DNA of 14,761 bases from UBA10649 sp963700255 (GCA_963700255.1 CAVOWW010000008.1:1-14761), one strand, 5' to 3'; shown: positions 5,954-13,442, counted from the stretch's first letter. Program-made: numbers and translations. Notes: a model not told the origin generated them from the sequence alone.

Positions 5954-7459
5954 ATGCGCGCTTGGCTGTTCGGCACCCCGCCCGATCCGGCGCGACGGCT
6001 CAGCGATCACGCGCGCGCGGCGGCAACGAGGTCATCCCGCCTGTGGGTGCCCGGTGTCGCCGTGGGAGTGCTGGCGGTCCTTGCGCTGATGCTGTTGCCC
6101 GCCGGCTCGCCGGCGGCCGACTTCGTCTACCTGGTCACGATGCTCCTCTCGCTGGTGGTGATCCTCGGCGAGGCACTGACCGCGCACCGCGGGTCACGCG
6201 GGCCCTGGTGGTGCTTCGTCATCTTCCAGTCGCTCACGACACTCGCGCTGGCCATGGCCACCGTCGGCGCGCGGTTCGGCGTCGACTCGACCTTCCCCGG
6301 AATCCTGGACGCGGTCAGCCTCGCCGCGTACCTGCCCGCGATCATCGGGCTGGTCCTGCTGATCCGCCGCCTGCGGCCGGAGCTGGACCGCGAGGCGTGG
6401 ATCGATGCCTCCATCCTGACCGTCACCGGCGTCTGCGTGTTCGGCCTGTTCCTCATCGCGCCCGCGGTCACGGCTCCTGGCGAGGGGTGGGGGGGCATCG
6501 TCATCGTGCTCTACCCAGTCCTCGACCTGGCGCTGCTGGGCTGCCTGATCTGGCTGCTCGTCGGCCACGGACGGCCGTCGGGCGCCCTCGCCCTGCTGGC
6601 TCTCTCGTTCGCGCTGACCATCGCGGCGAACGTCGGGCGGGCCGCGGATCTCATCGATGATGCCACCGAGCCCCTGCCGGACTGGCAGGGCATCGTGCGG
6701 GTCGCGGCGCTCGTCGCGATGGCAGCGGCAGCGGCTTCGCCGACCGCAGACGTCATCGCCGACCCGCGCTCGAGATCCGTCGCACGGGTCACCACACCTC
6801 GCCTCGCCGTCCTGGCGCTGGGCGTGCTCACCGTGCCGACGCTCCTCGTCTTCCGGGTGTGGCGGGAGGGCGCCGACGCCACCGTCCTGCTCGCTCTCGC
6901 CGCCATGATCGTCATCATCCTGGCCGTCTGGCGGATCCAGGTCCTGGTGTCGACCGTCGAGCAGCAGCGCCGGGTGACCGAGCTTGTCCTCGACTCCGCG
7001 GGTGACGGGATCGTCGGGCTCGACCGGCAGGGATTCGTGCTGTTCGCGAACCTCGCCGCGCGACGCATGCTCCGGTGCCGGGAGAGCGACCTGCTCGGAC
7101 GACGGTTCCACGACGTGGCCCACCACGAGCATCCCGACGGCACGCCCTACCCGTGGCTGGAGTGTCCCGTCAGTGCGCTGGTCACGAGCGGTGAGCAGGC
7201 GTTCCTCCCCGACCAGAGGTATGTGCGCCGTGACGGCACCGCGTTCCCCGTGGAGATCGTCATGTCCCCGTTGATCGTCGACGGCGGGGTCATGGGGGCT
7301 GTCCAGTCCTTCCGCGATGTCTCGGAGCGCCTCGAGATGGACGAGATCAAGCGGCAGTTCGTGTCCGTCGTCGAGCCACGAGCTGCGGACGCCGCTCACC
7401 TCGATCAAGGGCAGCCTGCAGATGCTCGACTCGGGTCTCATGGGCCCGCTCTCGGATGA
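5954..7459 (+). CDS. Membrane PAS histidine kinase, N-terminal part (frame-broken gene)
   Basis: This frame encodes about 9-10 hydrophobic helices (residues ~33-325), then a PAS domain (~340-455: VLDSAGDGIVGLDRQGFVLFAN, a conserved-looking FRDVSERLEM end) and the entry to the kinase dimerisation helix (DEIKRQFVSVV). After residue 473 the frame turns into a meaningless tail and stops at 7459. The true continuation (SHELRTPLT) is in the next frame from 7374. Removing one base within 7370-7373 restores a single 703-residue kinase ending at 8066. The membrane region has no named sensor family that I recognise. The start at 5954 follows the TAGCAT box. The break could be a sequencing error or a real mutation. 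Confidence 0.8.
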   Translation: MRAWLFGTPPDPARRLSDHARAAATRSSRLWVPGVAVGVLAVLALMLLPAGSPAADFVYLVTMLLSLVVILGEALTAHRGSRGPWWCFVIFQSLTTLALAMATVGARFGVDSTFPGILDAVSLAAYLPAIIGLVLLIRRLRPELDREAWIDASILTVTGVCVFGLFLIAPAVTAPGEGWGGIVIVLYPVLDLALLGCLIWLLVGHGRPSGALALLALSFALTIAANVGRAADLIDDATEPLPDWQGIVRVAALVAMAAAAASPTADVIADPRSRSVARVTTPRLAVLALGVLTVPTLLVFRVWREGADATVLLALAAMIVIILAVWRIQVLVSTVEQQRRVTELVLDSAGDGIVGLDRQGFVLFANLAARRMLRCRESDLLGRRFHDVAHHEHPDGTPYPWLECPVSALVTSGEQAFLPDQRYVRRDGTAFPVEIVMSPLIVDGGVMGAVQSFRDVSERLEMDEIKRQFVSVVEPRAADAAHLDQGQPADARLGSHGPALG

Positions 7460-8066
7460 CCAGCAGGAGCTGCTGTCGATGGCCGTGGCCAACAGCGAAC
7501 GCCTCGGCCAGCTCGTCAATGACATCCTCGACCTGGAGCGACTCGATTCCGGTCGGATGCCCCTCAACCCGGTCGAGGTCAGCGCGCTCGACCTTGCCAA
7601 GGACTCGGCGAACGGGATCACCGGCGCGGCCCAGGCGGCAGGCATACGCATTGCCGTCGAGCCACCCGCCGATGGCGCCTGTGTCGATGTCGTCGTGGAT
7701 CCGCATCGCATGCTCCAGGTGCTGACGAACCTGCTCGGCAACGCCATCAAGTTCAGCGAGCGCGACTCCACGATCCTGGTACGGGTGTCGCGCGCCGACG
7801 ATGCCGTATCCATCTCCGTGGTCGACCGGGGACGGGGGATCCCCGAGGACCAGCTGGACTCCGTCTTCGACCGGTTCGGCCAGGTCGACAGCGGCGATGC
7901 GAGACGCGGCAGCGGAACGGGCCTCGGCCTGGCGATCGCACGGGAGATCGTGGAGCGCAGCGGAGGTAGCATCGCGGTCGAGAGCGTGCTGGGCGAGGGC
8001 AGCACCTTCGTCGTGACCGTTCCCGCTGCCGAGGCTCCCATGCCGTCCCAGGAGGCGATTCCGTGA
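7374..8066 (+). CDS. Histidine kinase HisKA and HATPase part (continuation of the same gene)
   Basis: The reading begins at the H-box, SHELRTPLTSIKG; the phospho-accepting His would be residue 475 of the repaired protein. An ATP-binding domain follows with its N box (NLLGNAIKFSE), G1 box (DRGRGIP), F box (FDRFGQVD) and G2 box (GSGTGLGLAI) all intact, which argues against an old pseudogene. The kinase would autophosphorylate on His and pass phosphate to the receiver encoded next. The stop at 8064-8066 overlaps the GTG of that receiver gene, showing tight translational coupling. As a free-standing ORF it would lack a sensible start, so I treat 5954-8066 as one gene. Confidence 0.85.
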   Translation, partial: SHELRTPLTSIKGSLQMLDSGLMGPLSDDQQELLSMAVANSERLGQLVNDILDLERLDSGRMPLNPVEVSALDLAKDSANGITGAAQAAGIRIAVEPPADGACVDVVVDPHRMLQVLTNLLGNAIKFSERDSTILVRVSRADDAVSISVVDRGRGIPEDQLDSVFDRFGQVDSGDARRGSGTGLGLAIAREIVERSGGSIAVESVLGEGSTFVVTVPAAEAPMPSQEAIP

Positions 8067-8434
8067 CCCACCGGATCCTCGTCGTCGACGATGACGACGA
8101 CGTACGACGACTCGCGACGATGGCGCTGTCCAGGGTAGGCGGTCACGATGTGACCTCCGTGTCGTCTGGCGGCGAGTGCCTCGTCGCACTCAGGGACGGG
8201 CGGCCCGACGTCGTCGTCCTCGACGTCATGATGCCGGGGATGGACGGTCCCACGACTCTGGAGGCCATCCGCGACGATCCCGCCACTCACGACCTCCCCG
8301 TGGTCTTCCTCACCGCGGGCGTCGTCGACACCGACATGGACCGCCTGCGGGCGCTGTCCGTGTCCGGGATCCTGAACAAGCCGTTCGACCCCCTGCAGCT
8401 GTCGCGGCAGCTGGGCGAGATCCTCGGCTGGTGA
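8063..8434 (+). CDS. Single-domain response regulator (CheY-like receiver)
   Basis: The product is 123 residues, a receiver domain with no output domain. The acidic pocket DDDDD is at residues 9-13, the phospho-accepting Asp is D54 in VLDVMMPG, the switch Thr is T84 and the conserved Lys is K106 in NKPF. The start is GTG at 8063, overlapping the kinase TGA, with GGAGG 7 bases upstream. It almost certainly receives phosphate from the upstream kinase. With no DNA-binding or enzymatic domain, the signal must leave by protein contact or by onward phosphotransfer to a partner outside the window. Confidence 0.9.
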   Translation: MTHRILVVDDDDDVRRLATMALSRVGGHDVTSVSSGGECLVALRDGRPDVVVLDVMMPGMDGPTTLEAIRDDPATHDLPVVFLTAGVVDTDMDRLRALSVSGILNKPFDPLQLSRQLGEILGW

Positions 8435-8438
8435 ACCA

Positions 8439-8462
8439 CGGTGGTCGGGGGGCTCCCCACCG
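8439..8462 (+). terminator. Hairpin after the kinase-receiver operon
   Basis: CGGTGG (8439-8444) and CCACCG (8457-8462) form a 6-bp stem with a G-run and C-run in the 12-base loop that can add pairs. It starts 4 bases after the receiver stop and ends 5 bases before the next gene's -10 box, so the kinase operon and the hydrolase gene are probably separate units. Confidence 0.5.
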
Positions 8463-8467
8463 ACGCA

Positions 8468-8473
8468 TAGGCT
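8468..8473 (+). promoter_or_regulatory. -10 box (TAGGCT) of a likely leaderless hydrolase transcript
   Basis: TAGGCT is followed by exactly 6 bases and then the GTG at 8480. No ribosome site is present. The same TAGGCT-N6-start arrangement precedes iolG on the other strand. Confidence 0.5.
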
Positions 8474-8479
8474 GAAGTC

Positions 8480-9839
8480 GTGCGCCGAATCCTGCCCGTC
8501 CTGTCCAGCGTCCTCGCGCTCGCCCTCCTCGCGGGCTGCAGCGGGGATGGCGATTCCGCCGTGCCATCACCCTCCGGCGCGGGGACAAGCGCCACCGCGT
8601 CGGGCACCCCATCGCCGAGCGCGTCGCCCTCGGTCTCACCATCCCCGTCTCCCTCCCCGTCGGCCACCCCGTCCGTCACCGGCGAAGCGGTCCGTATCCC
8701 GGCAACGGTGACCGGGCTTCATGTTGCGGGTGTCCAGGACGGCGCCTGGCCGGACGACAACGTCCCGTTCGGCGCCCTCCGACTGTGGGACAACGGGACT
8801 GCCTGGTCGCAGATCGAGACTGTGAAGGGCACCTACAACTGGGCGCTCGTCGATCGAGCGGTCGCGAACGCGGAGAAGCAGGGCATCAAGGACATCCTCA
8901 TGGTGCTCGGCTCGACGCCGACCTGGAACGCGAAGCGCATCGTCCCTGGCGACTACCCCGTCCCGGGCGCAGCGTCGGCACCGAAGAGCGTCGCCGCCTG
9001 GGACGCGTTCGTCACGCAGGTCGTCAAGCGCTACAAGGGCCGCATCACCTCGTACCAGATCTGGAACGAGGCCAGCCTCGTCATGTTCTGGGACGGCACC
9101 CCCGAGGCGATGGCCGAGCTCACCAAGCGCGCGTACGACATCATCAAGAAGGAAGACCCCAAGGCGCGCGTCGTCGCCGCGAGCACGACCGTGCGCCTGG
9201 CGGGTGCCTTCGACCGCTTCTTCCCGAGCTACCTGGCCGCCCTGGCCGAGCTCGACTGGCCGATCGACGTCTTCGCCGCCCACATGTACCCCACCAGCAA
9301 GGGCACTACGGACGCGCGAGCGGCGTTCATCACCCAGGTCGTCGACGCGCTGGCGGCCGCGGGCGCCCCTGACCTGCCGGTCTGGGACACCGAGCTCAAC
9401 TACGGCCTCGCCGGACCAGGGCCGAAGTACCCGCGACAGACGATCGAGGGCGCGAAGGCCCGCGACTGGGTCGTCGAGACCACGTTCGACTCGCTTGCCC
9501 TCGGTATCGCGCGGACCTACTGGTACATCTGGACCCCTGAGCCCTACCCCTTGCTCGGCATGCAGCTGACCAACGGATCGGGAGCAGTCAAGGGGCTTCG
9601 CATCGTCAACCAGTGGATCGTCGGCGGAACCACCACGGGCTGCACGGACGACGGGGCAGTCACGTCCTGTCCGGTCGAGAAGAACGGGGTGCCATCCGTG
9701 ATCGCCTGGGCCGACGACGAGTCCGGGCACCCTGGCTGCACCGGCGGGCATGACCCAGGTGTGCACCACGACGAACCGCTGCTCCCCCATCGAGGGACCG
9801 CTGCAGGTCTCCGAGACGCCGGTCCGGCTCCTGCCCTAG
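8480..9839 (+). CDS. Lipoprotein glycoside hydrolase, clan A (GH39/GH5-like), frame-broken near the 3' end
   Basis: The repaired product is 452 residues. The N-terminus is a lipoprotein signal with lipobox LLAGC (Cys20), followed by a Ser/Pro/Thr spacer (about 28-66) and a TIM-barrel hydrolase domain. IWNEAS places the acid/base Glu at residue 197, and WDTELNYG places the nucleophile Glu at 305. This spacing fits retaining clan-A enzymes such as GH39 xylosidase-like or GH5 proteins; the substrate cannot be told. At the G-run 9725-9727 one extra base shifts the frame. Dropping it gives DESGTLAAPAGMTQVC and a sensible end at TAG 9837-9839, while the unrepaired frame runs antisense through the next gene to 10396. 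The stop overlaps the converging gene's stop at the palindrome CTAG. Confidence 0.8.
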
Positions 9840-10489
9840 CTCCCCGGTGTCCCGCCGGGAATCAGGTTGATCGCGCGGCTCAGGGTGATCACGATGGTCA
9901 GCAGGGCCGCCGAGGACTGGACGGCGAAGAGGATCTTCACCCGGTGCGTCAGCGGCATCGTGTCCGTCGGGCTGAACGCGATGATGTTCGTGTAGGCGGT
10001 GAACAGGTAGTCGATGAGACCAGGACGCCACGTGGTGGGCGAGGCCTGCTGGGGGAACAGGAAGTCCGGCGGTGCGGGGGCGTCGGACAGGCGGCGGATC
10101 GGCCCTCCGGCGTCGGTCCACCAGTAGACGAGGCCGAAGCTGATGACGTTGATGAGCAGCACGCCGAATCCCGCAAGCAGGAGGTAGACCCCATCCGTGT
10201 CGTCCCCCTGCAGCATCGACACCAGCAGCAGAACGGCGTTCATCACCGAGGCCACCACCAGCAGCGTGAGATAGCCATGGACGACGATGCGGAGCCTGTG
10301 GCTGTCCGGCCCGGCCGACCGCCGCATGGCCAGCGCGATGGGAATGCCCGAGAGCTCCAGGAGCGGGACCAGCCAGATCGGCCCGACAGTCACTGAGGCG
10401 GGCAGCGACAGCTGGACGCCGACAACGATCAGCACGAGGAGGATCAGGGTCGGTGCGCCGACCGGATTGTGCACGCGTCCGCTCGTCAC
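9836..10489 (-). CDS. Integral membrane protein with K-channel-like pore segment (DUF1345-like)
   Basis: The product is 217 residues. The GTG start at 10489 is supported by AAGGAG 9 bases upstream. Membrane helices lie at about 13-32, 36-54, 69-93 and 100-124, and a C-terminal pair lies at about 158-208. The last segment, TAYTNIIAFSPTDTMPLT followed by a long hydrophobic helix, is arranged like the pore helix, filter and inner helix of a two-TM potassium channel (TTLTTVGYGDITP), but the filter GYG is replaced by FSP. Similar actinobacterial proteins with an AFSPTD motif exist and are unnamed. It starts 43 bases after iolG and is probably in the same transcript. No function is assigned. Confidence 0.65.
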   Translation of the reverse strand: MTSGRVHNPVGAPTLILLVLIVVGVQLSLPASVTVGPIWLVPLLELSGIPIALAMRRSAGPDSHRLRIVVHGYLTLLVVASVMNAVLLLVSMLQGDDTDGVYLLLAGFGVLLINVISFGLVYWWTDAGGPIRRLSDAPAPPDFLFPQQASPTTWRPGLIDYLFTAYTNIIAFSPTDTMPLTHRVKILFAVQSSAALLTIVITLSRAINLIPGGTPGS

Positions 10490-10532
10490 CTCGATCCGCT
10501 CCTTCCTGTGACTCCCCGGACCACGGTGGGCC

Positions 10533-11537
10533 TCAGCCCTCGTCGATGCGGATGGGCCGCCCCTCGCGAACGGACTGCCAGGCCGCCTGCCCGATGATCA
10601 CTGGCGCGCGGCCCGCCGACCCTGGCACCGGCGAAGGGCCGCCGTCGACGACGTAGTCGATGAACGCGGCCCACTCGTTGATGAACGACTCGCGGTATCG
10701 ATCGAGGAAGAAGTGCTGCAGGTTCGTGCCGCTGACGCCAGCCGCGGTGTAGACCCGGCCGTTGTCCTTGAAGACGTTCTCCGAGGTCGCCATACCCGCA
10801 CTGCCCATGACCTCGACCCGCTGGTCATACCCGTAGACGGCCTGGCGGCTGTTGTCGATGGTCGTGATGGCGCCGTTGGCGTGGGTGAGCACCACGACGG
10901 CAGTGTCGACGTCGCCCGCGGCACCGATGGCGGGATCGATCAGGACCGCCCCCTTGGCGAAGACCTCGACCACCGGAGAACCGACGACGAAACGGGCCAT
11001 GTCGAAGTCGTGGATCGTCATGTCAACGAAGATGCCGCCGCTGTTGTCGACGTACCCAGGTGGCGGGAGCGCGGGATCCCTGCTGGTGATGCGCGCCAAC
11101 TGCACCTCGCCGATCTGGCCCGACTCCACGGCCCGCCGCACGGATCGATGTCCGGGGTCGAATCTCCTGTTGAAGCCGACCATGAACGGCACTCCGGCGC
11201 GCTCGACGGCAGCCAGAGCGCGGTCGACCTCTGTCACGTCGAGGCTGATCGGCTTCTCGCAGAAGACCGCCTTGCCCGCCTCGGCAGCACGCACGACGAG
11301 GTCGACGTGGGACTCGCTCGGAGTGCAGATGGCCACTGCATCGACGTCGGGCGACTCGATGAGCTCGTCCACGGTCAGGGCGCGCACCTGCAGGTCCCCC
11401 GCGACCTCCGTCGCGGCATGGACGGAGGCATCGGCCACCGCCACCACGTGCGCACGGGGGATCTGCCGGGCCAGGATGGCGGCATGCATCCGACCGATGC
11501 GGCCCACGCCTGCGATACCCATGCGGATGCTCGTCAT
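10533..11537 (-). CDS. iolG: Gfo/Idh/MocA oxidoreductase, inositol 2-dehydrogenase-like
   Basis: The product is 334 residues, the family's normal length. The N-terminal Rossmann fold has GIAGVGRIGRMHA (7-19), CEKPI with catalytic Lys95, and the C-terminal half has DMTIHDFDM with Asp172 and His176, matching the Lys-Asp-His catalytic set of inositol dehydrogenases. Such enzymes oxidise myo-inositol to scyllo-inosose with NAD in the cytoplasm. No other inositol catabolism genes are in the window, so another polyol or sugar substrate is possible. The ATG at 11537 is placed 6 bases after a TAGGCT box, suggesting a leaderless mRNA. A small membrane protein gene follows. Confidence 0.85.
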   Translation of the reverse strand: MTSIRMGIAGVGRIGRMHAAILARQIPRAHVVAVADASVHAATEVAGDLQVRALTVDELIESPDVDAVAICTPSESHVDLVVRAAEAGKAVFCEKPISLDVTEVDRALAAVERAGVPFMVGFNRRFDPGHRSVRRAVESGQIGEVQLARITSRDPALPPPGYVDNSGGIFVDMTIHDFDMARFVVGSPVVEVFAKGAVLIDPAIGAAGDVDTAVVVLTHANGAITTIDNSRQAVYGYDQRVEVMGSAGMATSENVFKDNGRVYTAAGVSGTNLQHFFLDRYRESFINEWAAFIDYVVDGGPSPVPGSAGRAPVIIGQAAWQSVREGRPIRIDEG

Positions 11538-11543
11538 GCCGAA

Positions 11544-11549
11544 AGCCTA
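11544..11549 (-). promoter_or_regulatory. -10 box (TAGGCT) of iolG
   Basis: The minus strand reads TAGGCT, then TTCGGC, then the iolG ATG at 11537. There is no ribosome site, so a leaderless transcript is likely. Confidence 0.5.
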
Positions 11550-11670
11550 TCGACGGTGGTCGGTTCCCGAGCGCGCGTCGGAGCCCCCGTCGTCGGCCGC
11601 GACACGGCAGACTCATCAGCAGGTCAGCGCGGTCGGCCTCGCGCTGGCAGTGCGTGTCGTGGAGGTCCAG

Positions 11671-12000
11671 GTGCAGGGTGATGGGCAGGCGACAAGCGCC
11701 GTTCTCCTCGTGGAGCACTGGTACCGGCACTACATCGCCATCATCGTCGAGGAGCGTCGGGCTGACGCCTCGGAGCTGGCTGCCCCGATGCTCGCCGTGG
11801 CGCATGAGCTCGCCTGGCGACATGCCGTGGTCGCGGCCGCCCGCCAGAGTGACCCTGCCGAATGGCAGGCCCTGACCGTCGTCCATGAGGCGGCGACCTA
11901 CGAGCACCTTCTGGTCTGGACGGCCGACACCTACGACGTGCGGGTGACCGACGTGCGTGCCGCACAGACGACGACCGGCTACCGCAAGCAGCCGCGCTGA
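11671..12000 (+). CDS. Hypothetical protein, 109 residues
   Basis: The frame ends with TGA at 11998-12000. I choose the GTG at 11671 because GGAGG lies 5 bases upstream; alternative GTGs at 11650 and 11659 lack this. The frame stays open far upstream, but there it is antisense to iolG. The product is hydrophilic and mostly helical-looking, with WYRHYIAIIVEERRAD near the start and Trp/His/Glu-rich middle segments; no membrane helix, signal peptide or known motif is visible. It is divergent from iolG and ends 78 bases before tRNA-Lys. Whether it is a true gene depends on conservation, although its amino-acid composition looks normal for a protein. Confidence 0.55.
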   Translation: MQGDGQATSAVLLVEHWYRHYIAIIVEERRADASELAAPMLAVAHELAWRHAVVAAARQSDPAEWQALTVVHEAATYEHLLVWTADTYDVRVTDVRAAQTTTGYRKQPR

Positions 12001-12041
12001 TCCGGCGGCCTCAGTCGAACCGCAACCCGCAGGGGCGTGAA

Positions 12042-12068
12042 TCGACAGTGCTCCGGCAGTGGTAGCCT
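12042..12068 (+). promoter_or_regulatory. Promoter of tRNA-Lys
   Basis: TCGACA (12042-12047) and TAGCCT (12063-12068) resemble -35 and -10 boxes, with a short 15-base gap. The -10 box ends 10 bases before the mature tRNA start, a normal distance. Confidence 0.45.
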
Positions 12069-12078
12069 TCCTTCTCGC

Positions 12079-12154
<76 letters not shown>

Positions 12155-12168
12155 TTGTGAATGTGTGG

Positions 12169-12257
12169 TTCCGGCTGATGCGTGACGTTTTGGCTTCGGC
12201 TGTCGGGTGACGCGGTTTCGCCTGATGGGTGACGGTGGCTTCGCCTGATCCGTGACA
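12169..12257 (+). repeat. Four imperfect direct repeats in the IS end
   Basis: The motif is roughly GSTTCGSCTGATSSGTGACG, repeated four times; the GTGAC cores start at 12182, 12207, 12229 and 12252, 22-25 bases apart, about two helical turns. This is the spacing expected for a set of transposase (or repressor) binding sites on one face of the DNA between the element tip and the transposase start. Confidence 0.7.
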
Positions 12258-12267
12258 CTCCTGCAGC

Positions 12268-12346
12268 ATGTTGGTGGAGCTGAGTGTCATGGAGCAGAGG
12301 TATCAGGCCGTGTCGTTGGTTGATTCATGACGGCGAGTCCGTGGTG
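12268..12346 (+). pseudogene. IS481-family transposase, N-terminal fragment with frameshift
   Basis: From the ATG at 12268 the frame reads MLVELSVMEQRYQAVSLV, closely like the N-terminus of actinobacterial IS481 transposases (MLVEVSVMEQRY...). It then hits TGA at 12328. Removing one T at 12320-12321 restores SLVIHDGESVV, which is the expected start of the helix-turn-helix. After the second Val (about 12,346) the expected EVA-helix is absent and the sequence is no longer transposase. The DDE catalytic region is missing entirely. Confidence 0.7.
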
Positions 12347-12349
12347 GTT

Positions 12350-13442
12350 CCTGCTGCCATCGCCGCAGTTGCGCAACGACGGGCGGGGCGAGGGGCGCGC
12401 CGGGATTCCGCGCGCACCATTGAAGAATGTCGTTGGATAGCATCAGGTAGGGTTCCAGGTCCAGCGGAGCGGCGGCCTGCCGGCGCGATTCCTGCATCGC
12501 CTTCAGGCGGTCGCAATAACCGGGCTTGACCGGCGGCCGCCTCCTGCGGACCGGATGCAGTTCCTCCGGCGCAGCCGGCCGCGGGCTACGGCCTCCATCA
12601 GCTCCCGGATGGTCTCCGGCCGGTACATCGCCGGGTGCAGGCCCCGGAGGGCGCGCACGGCGCGCTCGTCGGCCGGCGGATGCACCGCGAGCTGGAGCAA
12701 GGGCCCGGGGTCGCGCATGATGTAGTGCACCGGCCGGTTGAGCCGGCGCGCCACCCGGTCGCGGAAGGCGGCGAGCGCGCCGAGGACGGCCAGCTGGCGG
12801 GGCGACGGCGGGACTGTTTTTCATGGTAATGCGCGGGCATGGGCGGTTCCTGGGCTTCGAAGGTTTCCAGGCGCGCAAATTCCTCGCGGGCCCAGGACAT
12901 CCGGCCCAGCTCCAGGAGACGGCGGGCCAGGAGGGCCTTCAGCTCGTGCAGGGACGCCCGTGTCCCGCGCCGCGTAGTCCAGCGCGTCCTTAGGGATCGG
13001 GCGCTTCAGCCAGTCGCACGTCTGGAACTTCTTGTTCACCTGGATCCCGAGCAGCTCCTGCAGGAGGCTGCCCAGTCCGAACTGCCGGAATCCCGCGAGC
13101 TGCGCGGCGATCTTGGTGTCGAAGATGTGGTTGAGCGTCCATTGGTAGATCTGCCGGCAGGCCCGCCGGTCGAAGTCGGCGTCGTGCACGATGAGTTCCC
13201 GTGGCCAGCCAGGTCAGGAGCGCGCCAAGCTGCTGGATGTCGATGCCGGCCAGGGGGTCGAAAATGTAGTTCCGCCGGTCGGGCGTGGAGATCTGGACCA
13301 GGGCGATGTGCAGGCCGTAGCGGCGGTAGGAGTTTTCCATTTCCAGGTCGAGGGCCAGGGCATTGACCGGCGCCAGCGCGGCCAGGGCCTCCCGCATGAC
13401 ATCGGGGCGGTCAATCAGCTGGTAATGGATGGTGGCGCTCAT
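12350..13442 (-). pseudogene. rnd: Ribonuclease D, broken by about four single-base frameshifts and cut at its C-terminus
   Basis: Starting from ATG at 13442 the protein can be followed through three frames. Exonuclease motif I is LALDLEMEN (Asp32, Glu34). Motif II, IVHDADFD, is in the next frame after an extra base in the C-run 13198-13200. QVNKKFQTCDWLKRPIPKDALDYAARDT carries motif III. After a shift near 12,957-12,962 come LHELKALLARRLLELGRM and MSWAREEFARLE. A shift in the T-run 12817-12821 leads to an HRDC-like domain (LGALAAFRDRVARRLNRP, VHYIM). A last shift near 12,566-12,590 leads to DLEPYLMLSNDILQWC and a truncated end at the junction. RNase D trims tRNA 3' ends from 3' to 5'. All motifs are well preserved, so sequencing indels explain the breaks better than decay. 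Confidence 0.75.

Larger units (their letters stand above)
12156..12346 (+). mobile_element. Left end of an IS481-family insertion sequence, cut off at the junction
   Basis: Directly after the tRNA-Lys CCA come about 110 bases containing four iterated motifs, then the 5' end of an IS481-type transposase reading frame. TGTGAATGTG at 12156 is a plausible element tip, as IS481 ends commonly begin TGT. The element is lost near 12,346, where unrelated sequence starts, so its right end and any target duplication cannot be seen. Confidence 0.6.

Noticed and set aside
7361..7385. Programmed ribosomal frameshift in the kinase
   Set aside because: No slippery heptamer or following stem-loop is visible, and kinases are not known to use frameshifting at the H-box; an indel is simpler.
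6194..8290. 698-residue open frame on the minus strand across the kinase genes
   Set aside because: It is antisense to clear PAS, HisKA and HATPase motifs; the product is a low-complexity Arg/Asp/Gly-rich shadow typical of high-GC DNA.
8636..9790. 384-residue open frame on the minus strand
   Set aside because: It mirrors the glycoside hydrolase, whose lipobox and catalytic Glu residues are on the other strand.
9840..10396. C-terminal extension of the hydrolase frame
   Set aside because: It is antisense to the membrane protein gene and appears only because of the extra base at 9725-9727; the repaired frame stops at 9839.
12303..12529. Small genes around the junction on either strand
   Set aside because: These frames cross from the transposase stub into the RNase D region and are products of the join and of indels.
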